DNA from: an uncultured Clostridia bacterium | GTDB lineage: Bacteria > Bacillota > Clostridia > Christensenellales > Borkfalkiaceae | Reading direction: 5' to 3' | Length of the DNA stretch: 64,000 nucleotides | NCBI GenBank assembly: GCA_944368925.1 | Contig: CALVXG010000008.1 | Location: 1-64,000 of the forward strand | Shown: positions 17,661-26,812 of the stretch, one piece after another | Layout of the letters: each line of letters opens with the position of its first letter | Position numbering within the stretch: position 1 is the stretch's first letter | Position numbers and translations under genes: made by a program | The notes under the pieces: model-generated | What the model was told of the DNA's origin: nothing | Database searches by the model: none | Seen by the model: only the letters and a program-made list of their open reading frames with translations

Positions 17661-17774
17661 CATCATGGCAACGTCAGCAAAGGGTGCCGTGATGGCTTGC
17701 CGTGTAAAAACCGGCAGATAATCACGGAAACCCGTCAGCCTCCGCTGCGGCGATCCGCGAGCGGAGGTTTTTTT
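17661..17774 (+). promoter_or_regulatory. Structured leader ending in a terminator that abuts the next start codon
   Basis: CATCATGGCA (17661-17670) pairs with TGCCGTGATG (17685-17694). Then 17739-17750 pairs with 17755-17767 (12 pairs, one bulge), followed by seven T and the ATG at 17775. The only ribosome site (GGAGG) is inside the 3' arm, so the stem could block both transcription and translation of the ferredoxin gene. I tried to match known riboswitch classes and could not. An attenuator for the downstream glutamate synthase genes is the likely reading. Confidence 0.55.
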
Positions 17775-18209
17775 ATGAAACGCATCTATGTAAACGAAAA
17801 ATGGTGCCTGGGCTGTCATCTTTGCGAATACGAATGCGCATTCGCAAATTCGGGAGTTACCGACATGGTCAAGGCGCTCAAAGGCAAAAAGATCCATCCC
17901 AACATTCGTGTGGAAGATCGCGGGGACGTACATTTTGCGGTCAACTGCCGTCATTGTACGGACGCCATCTGCGTGCGTTCGTGTATAGCGGGCGCCCTTT
18001 CCTTTGACGGGGAGATGGTGCGCATCGATCAGAACAAATGCGTCGGGTGTCTGACCTGCGTTCTGGTCTGCCCGTACGGCGCCATTTTGCCGGACGATGA
18101 AGGGCACGTTGCGCAGAAATGTATGCTCTGCACGAACAATTTCACGCAGGAGCCGAATTGTGTGCGGCATTGTCTGAACAATGCGATCGTCTATGAGGAG
18201 AGGGATTGA
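17775..18209 (+). CDS. 4Fe-4S ferredoxin-type electron transfer subunit of glutamate synthase
   Basis: A 144-residue iron-sulfur protein with several 4Fe-4S cysteine sets: CLGCHLCEYEC near the start, CRHCTDAICVRSC, CVGCLTCVLVCPYG and CMLC. This is the HycB/DMSO-reductase-subunit style of poly-ferredoxin. Placed directly before an FAD/NAD oxidoreductase (two bases apart) and within the split GOGAT cluster, it most likely carries electrons from the oxidoreductase to the FMN subunit. ATG 17775 sits right behind the leader stem, whose GGAGG is the only ribosome site. The longer frame start at 17697 lies inside that leader. Confidence 0.82.
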   Translation: MKRIYVNEKWCLGCHLCEYECAFANSGVTDMVKALKGKKIHPNIRVEDRGDVHFAVNCRHCTDAICVRSCIAGALSFDGEMVRIDQNKCVGCLTCVLVCPYGAILPDDEGHVAQKCMLCTNNFTQEPNCVRHCLNNAIVYEERD

Positions 18210-18211
18210 AT

Positions 18212-19441
18212 ATGCAATACGTGATCATCGGTAATTCAACGGCGGCAGTGGCGGCGGCGGAAAAGATCCGCGCGATCGATACGGCGGGCAAGATCACAAT
18301 GATCTCGGACGAGCCGTATCATACATACGGCAGGCCGCTTATTTCCTATTATTTGCTCGGAAAAACGGATGCGGAACGCATGAAATACCGTCCCGCAGAT
18401 TTTTATGAGAGCAACCATATCGACACGATTTTTTCCACACGTGTGGAGAAAATCGATGCGGAAAAGAAAAAAGTGATCCTTTCTGACGGGAAGAAAGTGG
18501 GGTATGACAAGCTGCTCGTTGCGACGGGAAGCCGCCCGTTCAACCCGCCGATGGAAGGGATCGAGAGCGTGCCCTGCAAGTTCAATTTCATGACTTTTGA
18601 CGACGCGCTCGCTTTGGAAAAGGTGCTTTTGCCCGAAAAGAGCGTGCTGATCATCGGCGCGGGGCTGATCGGTCTGAAATGCCTGGAAGGGATCGCGGAC
18701 AAGGTGCGCGAAGTCGCCGTCGTGGATATGGCGGATCGGGTGCTTCCCAGCATTCTGGACGAATACGGCGCGTCGATCGTGCAGCGCGAGCTGGAAGGGC
18801 ACAAAGCGACCTTCTATCTTTCGGACAGCGTGCAGAAATTCGACGGAAATACCGCGCATCTCAAGAGCGGAAAGGAGATCTCCTTCGACATTCTCGTCGT
18901 GGCGGTCGGTGTACGTCCGAACGTGGAGCTTGTCAAAGACGCGGGCGGAAAGGTCGGCCGCGGCATTCTCACGGACGACAGGCAGGAAACGTCTCTCAAA
19001 GACGTCTACGCCGCAGGCGACTGCACGGAAAGTTACGACATAACCGCCCATACGAGCAGGATTTTGGCGCTTTTGCCCAACGCGCAGTTCCAGGGCGCGT
19101 GCGCGGGCGTGAACATGGCGGGCGGCGAAGCGCATTTCACCAACGCCGTGCCGATGAACGCGATCGGGTTTTTCGGGTCGCACATTCTGACGGCGGGTTC
19201 CTATTTCGGCGATACGTATGTCGAAAAAAGCGGCGATACGTACAAAAAGCTGTTCTATTCGGACAACAAGCTCAACGGGTTCATACTCGTGAACATGCCG
19301 GATCGGGCGGGTATTTATACGTCGTTGCTGCGCAATGCGACGCCTTTGGACGAAGTGGATTTTGAAGCGCTGAAAAAGGATCCGGCGCTGATGGCGTTCT
19401 CGGCGCAATACCGCGCGGAGAAACTTTCCCGCCGCGTGTAA
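18212..19441 (+). CDS. FAD-dependent NAD(P)H oxidoreductase of the split glutamate synthase
   Basis: A 409-residue pyridine nucleotide-disulfide-type oxidoreductase. The N-terminal FAD site is YVIIGNSTAAVAAAEKI, the central NAD(P) site VLIIGAGLIGLKCLEGIA, and the second FAD motif DVYAAGDCTE. It resembles the NADH:rubredoxin/nitrite-reductase-like flavoproteins found with archaeal-type GOGAT pieces, where it takes the place of GltD. ATG 18212 is preferred over TTG 18206 because GAGGAGAGGG is properly spaced from it. It is tightly coupled to the ferredoxin before and the GXGXG protein after. Confidence 0.85.
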   Translation: MQYVIIGNSTAAVAAAEKIRAIDTAGKITMISDEPYHTYGRPLISYYLLGKTDAERMKYRPADFYESNHIDTIFSTRVEKIDAEKKKVILSDGKKVGYDKLLVATGSRPFNPPMEGIESVPCKFNFMTFDDALALEKVLLPEKSVLIIGAGLIGLKCLEGIADKVREVAVVDMADRVLPSILDEYGASIVQRELEGHKATFYLSDSVQKFDGNTAHLKSGKEISFDILVVAVGVRPNVELVKDAGGKVGRGILTDDRQETSLKDVYAAGDCTESYDITAHTSRILALLPNAQFQGACAGVNMAGGEAHFTNAVPMNAIGFFGSHILTAGSYFGDTYVEKSGDTYKKLFYSDNKLNGFILVNMPDRAGIYTSLLRNATPLDEVDFEALKKDPALMAFSAQYRAEKLSRRV

Positions 19442-19462
19442 GGGCCGATGGAGGAGAATAAA

Positions 19463-20185
19463 ATGAGAATCGATGCGAAGGGACTTCATTTTTCCGTCCT
19501 GGACAAAGCGGTGCGCGATGCCGCGGACGGGGAGATCATAATCGATAACTGTATCGGGCAACGCTACATAGCGTGCGGTCTGTCCGGGAAAAATATTGAG
19601 ATCAACGGCACGTCGGGCAACGCGCTGGGCGCGTATCTGAACGGGGCGCACATCACGGTGCACGGCAACGTGCAGGAAGCGACGGGCGACACGATGAACG
19701 GCGGCGAGATCACCGTATTCGGAAGCGCGGGAGACGCGACGGGTTACGCGATGCGCGGCGGCAAGATTTTTGTGGAAGGCGACGTCGGATACCGTTGCGG
19801 CATTCACATGAAGGCGTATAAAGAAAACAAACCCGCGATCGTGATCGGCGGACGCACGGGCAGCTTTTTGGGTGAATACCAGGCGGGCGGCATCATCATC
19901 GTGCTGGGCGATTCGAAGGACGGAAAGCCCGTGATCGGGAATTTCTGCGGCACGGGAATGCACGGCGGCGAGATGTATGTGCGCTGCGAGCAGATCCCTA
20001 CGCGGCTTCCCGCGCAGGTCAAATCGGAGCGGCTGGAGCGTCTTCCCGAAGGGGAAGCGGCGGAACTGGTGCGCGAATGGTGCGCGCGGTTCGGCAAAGA
20101 CAGCAAGGCATACCTTGATTGCACGTTTTACAGGCTTACGCCGGACAGCGCCAATCCTTATAAGCAGATGTACACGCAGAACTGA
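19463..20185 (+). CDS. Glutamate synthase GXGXG-domain subunit
   Basis: A 240-residue beta-helix protein corresponding to the C-terminal GXGXG domain of GltB, which props the channel between the glutaminase and FMN sites. It has the repeated G-x-x-G-x-x-x-x-G pattern: SGNALGAYLNGAHITVHGN, EATGDTMNGGEITVFG, DATGYAMRGGKIFVEGD, then GGRTGSFLGEYQAGGIIIVLG and GMHGGEMYVR. ATG 19463 follows GAGGAG at 19451-19456; the upstream ATG in frame at 19448 contains that site and cannot be the start. It separates the oxidoreductase from the ANTAR regulator. Confidence 0.85.
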   Translation: MRIDAKGLHFSVLDKAVRDAADGEIIIDNCIGQRYIACGLSGKNIEINGTSGNALGAYLNGAHITVHGNVQEATGDTMNGGEITVFGSAGDATGYAMRGGKIFVEGDVGYRCGIHMKAYKENKPAIVIGGRTGSFLGEYQAGGIIIVLGDSKDGKPVIGNFCGTGMHGGEMYVRCEQIPTRLPAQVKSERLERLPEGEAAELVREWCARFGKDSKAYLDCTFYRLTPDSANPYKQMYTQN

Positions 20186-20243
20186 CGGCCCGACGGGCAG
20201 CCGCGGGCGGTGCGTGCGTGCAGGAAGGGGGAGAGGGAACGCC

Positions 20244-20801
20244 ATGAAAAGAATTTTGGTATGCAGCGACGCGGCGGCCGCCGCGGAGAAAATAGCGGAG
20301 GTTCTGCGCGAGAACGGGTACGAAGCGGTCACGCAGAACAGGGCGCTGGCGTCGGAAGAGTGCGGCGAAGCGTGTGCGGCGGCGGTGTTTGTGCTGTCGG
20401 GCCTGCACAACTGGCATCAGATCGTGACGCGGTTTTCGCTGGAAACGCCGGCGGGCATCCTCGTTTTGGTCAAGGAAGCGAAGCGGCAGGAAGCGGAAGA
20501 AGAACTTTCGGGACTCGGGGTACCCGTTCTGCCGTTGCAGACGCCTTCGGGAGTGTTTCTGACGGCGGTAGATTTTGCCGTGAAAACGGGCGAGCGCCTC
20601 AGCGCGATCCGCAGCGAGAACAGAAAGCTGAAAGACACGATCAGCGATCTGAAGCTGGTTGACCGTGCGAAGTGCGCGCTGATCCAATATCTGAACATGA
20701 CGGAAGCGGACGCGCATCGCTTTATCGAGAAACAGGCGATGGACAAACGTCTTCCGCGGCGCGAGATCGCCCTGCGTATTCTGAATACGTATGAGAGTTG
20801 A
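20244..20801 (+). CDS. ANTAR-domain RNA-binding antiterminator
   Basis: A 185-residue regulator. Residues 1-115 look like a degenerate receiver domain: the fold pattern is present, but the phosphorylation Asp is not evident (AAVFVLSGLHNWHQ stands where the Asp strand should be). A short coiled coil at about 118-135 leads to a C-terminal ANTAR domain (RAKCALIQYLNMTEADAHR, then FIEKQAMDKRLPRREIA). ANTAR proteins bind paired hexaloop hairpins in nascent RNA and prevent [11 protein letters not shown], often for nitrogen genes. It sits at the end of the glutamate synthase genes, and hexaloop/terminator leaders precede glnN and amt in the same window, so these are its likely targets. Confidence 0.85.
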   Translation: MKRILVCSDAAAAAEKIAEVLRENGYEAVTQNRALASEECGEACAAAVFVLSGLHNWHQIVTRFSLETPAGILVLVKEAKRQEAEEELSGLGVPVLPLQTPSGVFLTAVDFAVKTGERLSAIRSENRKLKDTISDLKLVDRAKCALIQYLNMTEADAHRFIEKQAMDKRLPRREIALRILNTYES

Positions 20802-20823
20802 GAGAGCGAAAAAGGTGGTACGT

Positions 20824-21654
20824 ATGTTAAAAAAATTTACGAAAATGCACGGAGCCGGAAACGATTACATTTATTTTGACTGCATGCAGGAGGAGCTGGA
20901 AGACCCGTCGAAAGCGGCGGTGGTGCTTTCGGACAGGCATAAGGGCATCGGCGGAGACGGGATCGTGATGATCTGCAAGAGCGACGTTGCGGACGCGAAG
21001 ATGCGGATGTTCAATGCGGACGGAAGCGAAGGCAAAATGTGCGGAAATGCGATCCGCTGCGTGGGGAAATACCTGTACGATCACAAGATCGTGCAAAAGA
21101 CGGACTTGGATATCGAGACGTTGAGCGGGATCAAGCATCTGAAGCTGTTTGCGGAAGGCGGAGAGGTAAAGCTGGTGCGCGTGGACATGGGTGCGGCGTC
21201 GTTCGACCCGCAGTCGCTCCCCGTGCTTTTGGAAGGAAAAGTGGTGGACCGTCCCGTAAAGGTGGCGGGCGGAGAATACAGGATCACCTGCGTGTCGATG
21301 GGCAATCCGCATTGCGTCGTGTTTGCGGATCCCGATACGACGGACGTGGAAGGTCTGGGCAAAAAGTTTGAAAACGACCGTATTTTCCCCGAGCGGGTCA
21401 ATACGGAATTTATCAAGAAAATCGGCAAAAACGCGTTGAAAATGCGCGTTTGGGAGCGCGGCAGCGGCGAGACGATGGCCTGCGGAACGGGTGCTTGCGC
21501 GGCGGCTGCGGCGGCGTGCGCCTGCGGCGTGTGCGAATACGGAGAGGATATTTTGGTGAAACTGCGCGGCGGCGATCTGATCATCAATGTAGGCGAAACG
21601 GTCTATATGACGGGGGAAGCGGTAACGGTGTTTACGGGAGAGGTGGAATTATGA
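20824..21654 (+). CDS. dapF: Diaminopimelate epimerase
   Basis: Interconverts LL- and meso-diaminopimelate for lysine and cell-wall synthesis. Of 276 residues, the two catalytic cysteines are in [13 protein letters not shown] and [13 protein letters not shown], with the N-terminal [10 protein letters not shown] and [13 protein letters not shown] typical of the family. ATG 20824 follows AAGGTGG; the longer frame start at 20791 overlaps the ANTAR gene. It ends in ATGA shared with the pyrG start. dapL is two genes downstream, giving adjacent steps of the aminotransferase lysine pathway. Confidence 0.95.
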   Translation: MLKKFTKMHGAGNDYIYFDCMQEELEDPSKAAVVLSDRHKGIGGDGIVMICKSDVADAKMRMFNADGSEGKMCGNAIRCVGKYLYDHKIVQKTDLDIETLSGIKHLKLFAEGGEVKLVRVDMGAASFDPQSLPVLLEGKVVDRPVKVAGGEYRITCVSMGNPHCVVFADPDTTDVEGLGKKFENDRIFPERVNTEFIKKIGKNALKMRVWERGSGETMACGTGACAAAAAACACGVCEYGEDILVKLRGGDLIINVGETVYMTGEAVTVFTGEVEL

Positions 21655-23264
21655 AATATATTTTTGTAACAGGTGGCGTTGTATCGGGACTCGGAAAAGG
21701 GATCACGGCGGCGAGCCTTGGCAGGTTGCTCAAATCGCGCGGCTATAAAGTGGCTTCGCAGAAGCTGGATCCGTATATCAATATCGATCCGGGCACGATG
21801 AGCCCGTACCAGCACGGGGAAGTGTTCGTGACCGACGACGGTGCGGAGACGGACTTGGACTTGGGACATTACGAACGGTTCATTGACGAAAATCTGAATA
21901 AATTTTCCAATCTGACGACGGGAAAAGTATATTGGAACGTCCTCAATAAGGAAAGAAACGGAGAATATCTCGGCCAGACGGTGCAGGTGATCCCGCACAT
22001 AACGGGCGAGATCAAATCATTTATATACAATGTCGGCAAGCAGAGCAATGCGGACATTGTCATCACCGAGATCGGCGGCACGATCGGCGATATCGAGAGC
22101 CAGCCTTTCATCGAGGCGATCCGCCAGGTGTCGATGGAAGCGGGGCGCGGCAACTGCTGTTTCATACACGTGACGCTGGTGCCGTACATTTCGGGTTCCT
22201 GTGAATTCAAATCTAAACCGACCCAGCACTCCGTCAAGGAGCTGCAGGGAATGGGAATCACGCCGGACATCATCGTGGCGCGCGTGGACGCGCCGCTTCC
22301 GGAAGAGATCAAGAGAAAGATCGCCATGTTCTGCAACGTGGACGCCGACTGCGTCATCGAGAACAGGACGCTTCCGCTTTTGTACCAGGCGCCCGTGATG
22401 CTCGAGCAGGAGAATCTGTCTTCCATCGTGTGCAGAAAACTTGGCTTGAAAGAAAACAAGATCGATCTGAGCGATTGGAAAAAAATGCTCACGCGTGCGG
22501 AAAATTGCGACGAAACGGTACATATCGCGCTGTGCGGGAAATACGTGCAGCTGCACGACGCGTATCTTTCGGTGGCAGAAGCGCTGGCGCATGCGGGCTT
22601 TGAAAACTCCGCGAAAGTGGAGATCGAATGGGTAGACAGCGAAGTCCTCAACGAAGAGAATACGGCGCGTATTCTTGACGGAGTGGACGGCGTGCTTGTT
22701 CCCGGCGGATTCGGCGGCAGAGGCGTGGAAGGCAAGATCTGTGCGGCGAAGTATGCGAGGGAAAACAATATCCCGTATCTCGGCATTTGCCTTGGAATGC
22801 AGATCGCGGTCATCGAATTTGCGCGGGACGTGCTCGGGTATGCGGACGCGAACTCTTCGGAATTCGATCCCGAAGGGGAGCATTCGGTCATCGACCTGAT
22901 GCCCGATCAGCTGGGCGTGAAGATGGGCGGAACGATGCGTCTGGGCGCCTATCCGTGCAAGGTGAAAAAGGGCACGAAAATGTACGCCGCCTACAAGCAG
23001 GACAACATTTCCGAGCGTCATCGCCATCGTTTTGAATTCAACAACGATTATCGGGACGAGATACAGAAAGCGGGAATGGAAATTTGCGGCACGTCGCCGG
23101 ACGGAAAACTCGTGGAAGCGGTGGAGATCCCCGCAAACGACTTTTTCGTAGGGGTGCAGTTCCATCCGGAATTCAAATCGCGTCCGAACGCGGCGCATCC
23201 GCTTTTCCGTGAATTTATTGCGGCGGCGCTGCGGTTTTCGAAGAAAAAAGAGAAGAACGCATAA
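21651..23264 (+). CDS. pyrG: CTP synthase
   Basis: Converts UTP to CTP using ATP and glutamine. The 537 residues comprise the synthase domain ([49 protein letters not shown]) and a C-terminal class I glutamine amidotransferase domain with the nucleophile Cys in [14 protein letters not shown] and the His/Glu pair in [14 protein letters not shown] 21651 overlaps the dapF stop by four bases. The longer frame seen from 21450 lies inside dapF and is spurious. Its product uses glutamine, fitting a nitrogen-linked gene block. Confidence 0.97.
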   Translation: MKYIFVTGGVVSGLGKGITAASLGRLLKSRGYKVASQKLDPYINIDPGTMSPYQHGEVFVTDDGAETDLDLGHYERFIDENLNKFSNLTTGKVYWNVLNKERNGEYLGQTVQVIPHITGEIKSFIYNVGKQSNADIVITEIGGTIGDIESQPFIEAIRQVSMEAGRGNCCFIHVTLVPYISGSCEFKSKPTQHSVKELQGMGITPDIIVARVDAPLPEEIKRKIAMFCNVDADCVIENRTLPLLYQAPVMLEQENLSSIVCRKLGLKENKIDLSDWKKMLTRAENCDETVHIALCGKYVQLHDAYLSVAEALAHAGFENSAKVEIEWVDSEVLNEENTARILDGVDGVLVPGGFGGRGVEGKICAAKYARENNIPYLGICLGMQIAVIEFARDVLGYADANSSEFDPEGEHSVIDLMPDQLGVKMGGTMRLGAYPCKVKKGTKMYAAYKQDNISERHRHRFEFNNDYRDEIQKAGMEICGTSPDGKLVEAVEIPANDFFVGVQFHPEFKSRPNAAHPLFREFIAAALRFSKKKEKNA

Positions 23265-23303
23265 GTATTTTTTGAACGAAGCGAGTGCAGGGAGGGAGCA
23301 GAA

Positions 23304-24488
23304 ATGAAACTGAACCGCAATTATCTAAATTTAGAGGAAAGTTATTTGTTTTCCACGGTTGCGCACAAAGTGAGCGCATACTCGGCGGCACATCCCGAGG
23401 CGAAAGTCTTGCGGATGGGGATCGGCGACGTAACGCTTCCGCTTGCGCCTGCGGTGGTGGAAGCCATGCAGAAAGCGGTGGCGGAAATGGGAAAGAAAGA
23501 GACGTTCCGCGGTTACGGGCCCGAGCAGGGGTATGATTTTCTGCGCGAGAGCATACAGGGATACTATGCGCGGCGCGGCATCGCGCTGGACGCGAACGAG
23601 ATCTTTATTTCGGACGGTGCGAAGAGCGATCTGGGGAATATCCTGGACATTTTTGATACGGACAACACGGTGCTCATTCCCGACCCCGTGTATCCCGTCT
23701 ATGTGGACACGAACGTCATGGCGGGTCGTAAGATCGTATTTGCCGACGCCAATGCGGAAAACGGATTTTTGCCCATGCCGGACGAATCTGTCAATGCGGA
23801 CATCATCTATATTTGTTCGCCGAATAACCCGACGGGTGCGGCGTATTCGGTGGAGCAGCTGCAGGCGTGGGTAGACTATGCGCGCGCGCACGGCGCCGTG
23901 ATTCTCTACGATGCGGCGTACGAGTGCTTTGTATCGGAAAAGGGCCTTGCGCGGAGCATTTTCGAAACGAAGGGAGCAAAGGAGTGCGCCATCGAATTTT
24001 GTTCTTTCTCCAAAACGGCGGGCTTTACGGGTACGCGCTGCGGGTATACGGTCGTGCCGCAAGACTTAAAATTCGGCGGGGTTTCCTGCAATAAGCTGTG
24101 GCTTCGCCGCCAGACGACCAAATTCAACGGAGTTCCGTACATTGTACAGCGCGGCGCGGCGGCCGTGTTTACGGAAGAGGGACAAAAACAGATCTATGAA
24201 AATCTGGAGGTGTACCGTCGGAACGCAAAGCGGCTGTGCGATTGCATGGACGATCTGGGTGTGTTCTACACGGGCGGAAAAAATTCGCCCTATGTATGGT
24301 TTCGCTGTCCCGGTTTTTCGGATAGCTGGCAGTTCTTTGATTATCTTCTGGAAAAAGCAAACGTTGTCGGAACACCCGGTTGCGGGTTCGGGAAAAACGG
24401 ACAGGGCTTTTTCCGCCTGACTGCGTTCGGAAGCGAAGAAACGACGATCGAAGCGGTGGAACGCATCAAAAAATTGCTGAAAGCATAA
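23304..24488 (+). CDS. dapL: LL-diaminopimelate aminotransferase
   Basis: A PLP enzyme that makes LL-diaminopimelate from tetrahydrodipicolinate and glutamate in one step, bypassing the succinylase or acetylase branches. Its 394 residues show MGIGDVTLPLAPAV near the start, ISDGAKSDLGNILD, YICSPNNPTGAAYS, the PLP lysine in FCSFSKTAGFTGTRCG, and a C-terminal GFGKNGQGFFRLTAFG. This matches the DapL group of class I aminotransferases. The start ATG follows GGAGGGAG. With dapF upstream it supports a DapL-type lysine route. Two terminators follow. Confidence 0.95.
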   Translation: MKLNRNYLNLEESYLFSTVAHKVSAYSAAHPEAKVLRMGIGDVTLPLAPAVVEAMQKAVAEMGKKETFRGYGPEQGYDFLRESIQGYYARRGIALDANEIFISDGAKSDLGNILDIFDTDNTVLIPDPVYPVYVDTNVMAGRKIVFADANAENGFLPMPDESVNADIIYICSPNNPTGAAYSVEQLQAWVDYARAHGAVILYDAAYECFVSEKGLARSIFETKGAKECAIEFCSFSKTAGFTGTRCGYTVVPQDLKFGGVSCNKLWLRRQTTKFNGVPYIVQRGAAAVFTEEGQKQIYENLEVYRRNAKRLCDCMDDLGVFYTGGKNSPYVWFRCPGFSDSWQFFDYLLEKANVVGTPGCGFGKNGQGFFRLTAFGSEETTIEAVERIKKLLKA

Positions 24489-24505
24489 TCAGAAATTAAA
24501 AACCG

Positions 24506-24544
24506 AAGGCCGCTGTCCGCAAATAGTTTGCGGACAGCGGCCTT
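24506..24544 (+). terminator. Terminator of dapL
   Basis: A perfect 18-base-pair stem (24506-24523 with 24527-24544) with a three-base loop, 18 bases after the stop. Its inner arm CCGCAAA/TTTGCGG recurs in other intergenic hairpins of the window. Confidence 0.75.
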
Positions 24545-24554
24545 AATTTCTCTT

Positions 24555-24588
24555 AAAAGAGCGCGGCGATTTTTCGCCGCGCTCTTTT
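24555..24588. terminator. Second terminator after dapL
   Basis: A perfect 14-base-pair stem (24555-24568 with 24575-24588), ending in TCTTTTAT. It directly follows the first hairpin. Confidence 0.65.
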
Positions 24589-24717
24589 ATCGGGCCGGCT
24601 GATAAGGTCTGATCAAACATTTCGCGCGCTTTCAAAGAATGTACGGTTTGCGCTTTTTTATCGGGGCAGATCGTTATGGGTTTTCCGCGGTACAATCTGC
24701 GCAGATTTTGATCGGGC

Positions 24718-24809
24718 GGGCAGCCGCACAATATTTTGCGCGGCTGCCCGTGTTAAGTTAAAAAGCAAGCCGCCGCGGGCAGCAAATCTTGCTGCCCGCG
24801 GCGGCTTGC
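24718..24809. repeat. Two long hairpins between dapL and the ABC operon
   Basis: 24718-24727 pairs with 24740-24749. 24765-24785 pairs perfectly with 24789-24809 (21 pairs). The second is followed on the minus strand by TTTTTAACTT and may end the minus-strand ABC operon's message even though it lies 60 bases beyond its stop. With the two hairpins before, 24489-24869 contains four hairpins and no gene. Confidence 0.6.
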
Positions 24810-24869
24810 TTCAAGTTTTCCGTGTCAGAAATTTTCACATGGCATTAAGGAAAAAACAGAACCGGAACT

Positions 24870-25928
24870 TCAACTGAATGTGATGCGTCCGTGCAAGGCC
24901 GCAAAGGCAACGGCAGCGATGCAGGTGGTTGCGAGGACAAGCAAGTCGTACTTTTTGATGCGGAAGGAGCGGCGGTAAACGAAGTAAGCGATGAGCCCGT
25001 AAATGAAGTTCATGATCAGGCTGATCAGCGGCAAGCTGACGGAACCTAAGAGACCGAAAAGGGGTGACGTTGTCGTGACGATGGAGAAAAAGACGTACCA
25101 GGGTATGAGTGTCTTGTACCCGAAAACGGAGTCGGAGATCTGCCCCGCGTTTTCCGCTTTTTGTCTGCCTGCAGTCCAGAACAGTCCGAAATAGGCCGCC
25201 GCGCCTTCTGCCGCGCACAGGATACAGACAATGAGCGTAAAGTCTGCACTGTACCCTCCGTGGTTTAAGATCAGGGCATTGAAGACGAGGAATATGTGTA
25301 TCGGCGCTACGAACGGCAGAAGGCCTAAACCATATTGCATAAATTCCGAGGCATAACGGTAATAGTAACTATTCAGGCAGAGAAAGGGCATGAGGAGGGC
25401 GAGATTCAGCGCGATGATAAAAATAATGCCGTCGTGTATGGTATTTGCGCGTGTGAAACAGAAAGAATTGATGCCGAACAGGCACAAAGCGGCGGGGATG
25501 GCAGCGAAGTAGAGGGGTACATACCAGCCGATGGAAAATATGTTTTCGCTGCAGGCGATGACGGTAAAACCCAGCCAATAGGATACGGTATAGGGAATGA
25601 GAATGAGTGCCATTCCGCCGATCGAGCGGACGAGCACAAGTTCGCTGCGGCGGATGGGCAGGGAGTACCACAGATCCGTACTGCGGCGTTTCATGCGGTA
25701 GGAAAATTGCATGACGGGTACGACATAAGACAGAATAAGCAGTATGGCGGCAGGAATATAAACAAGGGAGTTTTTTGCAACGAGTACTACTTGGTTGGCA
25801 TTATCATGGTACGTGTTTATGAATTCGGTCGTCAGCGCGGTCAGAGTAAAGATGGCGGAGGCGATCGCCGTAAAGATGCACAGGGGCAGAATGATGCGTT
25901 TCAGTTCATAAACGATCGATTTTTTCAT
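24870..25928 (-). CDS. ABC transporter permease (ABC-2 type)
   Basis: A 352-residue integral membrane protein with about nine hydrophobic stretches, spaced like ABC-2 exporter permeases: an N-terminal anchor, a soluble loop with RRSTDLWYSLPIRRSELV, then six or more helices. The LPIRR-containing loop is typical of permeases in YtrBCDEF/BcrAB-like exporters. It overlaps the ATPase gene by four bases (ATGA), and the operon begins with a GntR regulator of the YtrA kind. The substrate is unknown; peptides or cell-wall-active antibiotics are typical for this arrangement. Confidence 0.8.
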   Translation of the reverse strand: MKKSIVYELKRIILPLCIFTAIASAIFTLTALTTEFINTYHDNANQVVLVAKNSLVYIPAAILLILSYVVPVMQFSYRMKRRSTDLWYSLPIRRSELVLVRSIGGMALILIPYTVSYWLGFTVIACSENIFSIGWYVPLYFAAIPAALCLFGINSFCFTRANTIHDGIIFIIALNLALLMPFLCLNSYYYRYASEFMQYGLGLLPFVAPIHIFLVFNALILNHGGYSADFTLIVCILCAAEGAAAYFGLFWTAGRQKAENAGQISDSVFGYKTLIPWYVFFSIVTTTSPLFGLLGSVSLPLISLIMNFIYGLIAYFVYRRSFRIKKYDLLVLATTCIAAVAFAALHGRITFS

Positions 25929-26812
25929 TGATTTTCCCTCCCTTGTTCTGTTTCGATGAGGAAGTATTCTTCAAAATCGACGGGGATTTCTTCGACGAAC
26001 AGCGGGGCTGCGTTTGCGATCGCCGCGCGGATTTTGCCCGTATCGCCGCGCACTATAAACTGTGCGACACGGCCCGTGCATTCGAATTTGATGCAGTCGA
26101 AGGGGAAATCGCTGCGCGAAACGTCGCGGGAAAACGCGGCCTGGAATTTATGTACCGAGCCGAGGTGATCCATAAGATCGCCGCTTTGCAGGACGGTGCC
26201 CTTGCCGATCAAAGCGAAATCGCTGCAGATATCCGAAAGTTCGCGCAAAGAGTGAGAGGCAATGACGGTGGTACAGCTGTTCTCCTCGCTCAGTTCGATC
26301 AGCGCGCGTTTGAACGACAGGCGTGCGTTCGGGTCGAGACCGTCAAACGCTTCGTCCAAAAGCAGGTATTTCGGGCGCGAGGCAAGCGCCAGCGCCACAA
26401 ACATCTGCCGCTTCATTCCTTTGGAAAAATTGTGGATCGGCACCGTTAGCTTCAAAGAAAATTGGTCGCACCATTTTTGGAAGACGGAATCGTCGAAAGA
26501 ATAGTACGTTTTGTACAGTTCCGCCAGCTGTTTTCCCGACGTGCTGCCCCCGTAATAGGGATCGTCGGGGAGAAAAAATATCTTGCTTTTGACGTTTACG
26601 TTTTCATAAATTTCCTGCCCGTCGTAAAAGATGCCGCCCGCATCGGCTTTCAGAACGCCTGCCATAAGGCGCATGAGCGTCGATTTTCCCGCCCCGTTCA
26701 CACCGACCAGCCCGTACACGCGCCCGTCGGGTATGACAAGGTTCAGCCCGTGCAAAACCTGTTGTTTGCCGTAAGATTTGTCAAGATCTTTGATTTCAAT
26801 CATTCTTTTCAC
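25925..26812 (-). CDS. ABC transporter ATP-binding protein
   Basis: A 295-residue ATPase of the drug/peptide exporter type. Walker A is GLVGVNGAGKST, the Q-loop region contains FLPDDPYYGG, the signature is HNFSKGMKRQM (an F-S-K-G-M variant of LSGGQ), Walker B is YLLLDEAFDGLD, and the switch His is in TTVIASHSLREL. About 80 C-terminal residues form an extra domain. It overlaps the regulator before it by 17 bases and the permease after it by four, so all three are one operon. Confidence 0.92.
   Translation of the reverse strand: MKRMIEIKDLDKSYGKQQVLHGLNLVIPDGRVYGLVGVNGAGKSTLMRLMAGVLKADAGGIFYDGQEIYENVNVKSKIFFLPDDPYYGGSTSGKQLAELYKTYYSFDDSVFQKWCDQFSLKLTVPIHNFSKGMKRQMFVALALASRPKYLLLDEAFDGLDPNARLSFKRALIELSEENSCTTVIASHSLRELSDICSDFALIGKGTVLQSGDLMDHLGSVHKFQAAFSRDVSRSDFPFDCIKFECTGRVAQFIVRGDTGKIRAAIANAAPLFVEEIPVDFEEYFLIETEQGRENQ

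Noticed and set aside
17661-17774. A known riboswitch in the purA-ferredoxin gap
   Set aside because: I compared it by eye with TPP, FMN, glycine, cobalamin, c-di-GMP, THF, ZTP and moco cores and found no convincing match. It is reported only as an unassigned leader.
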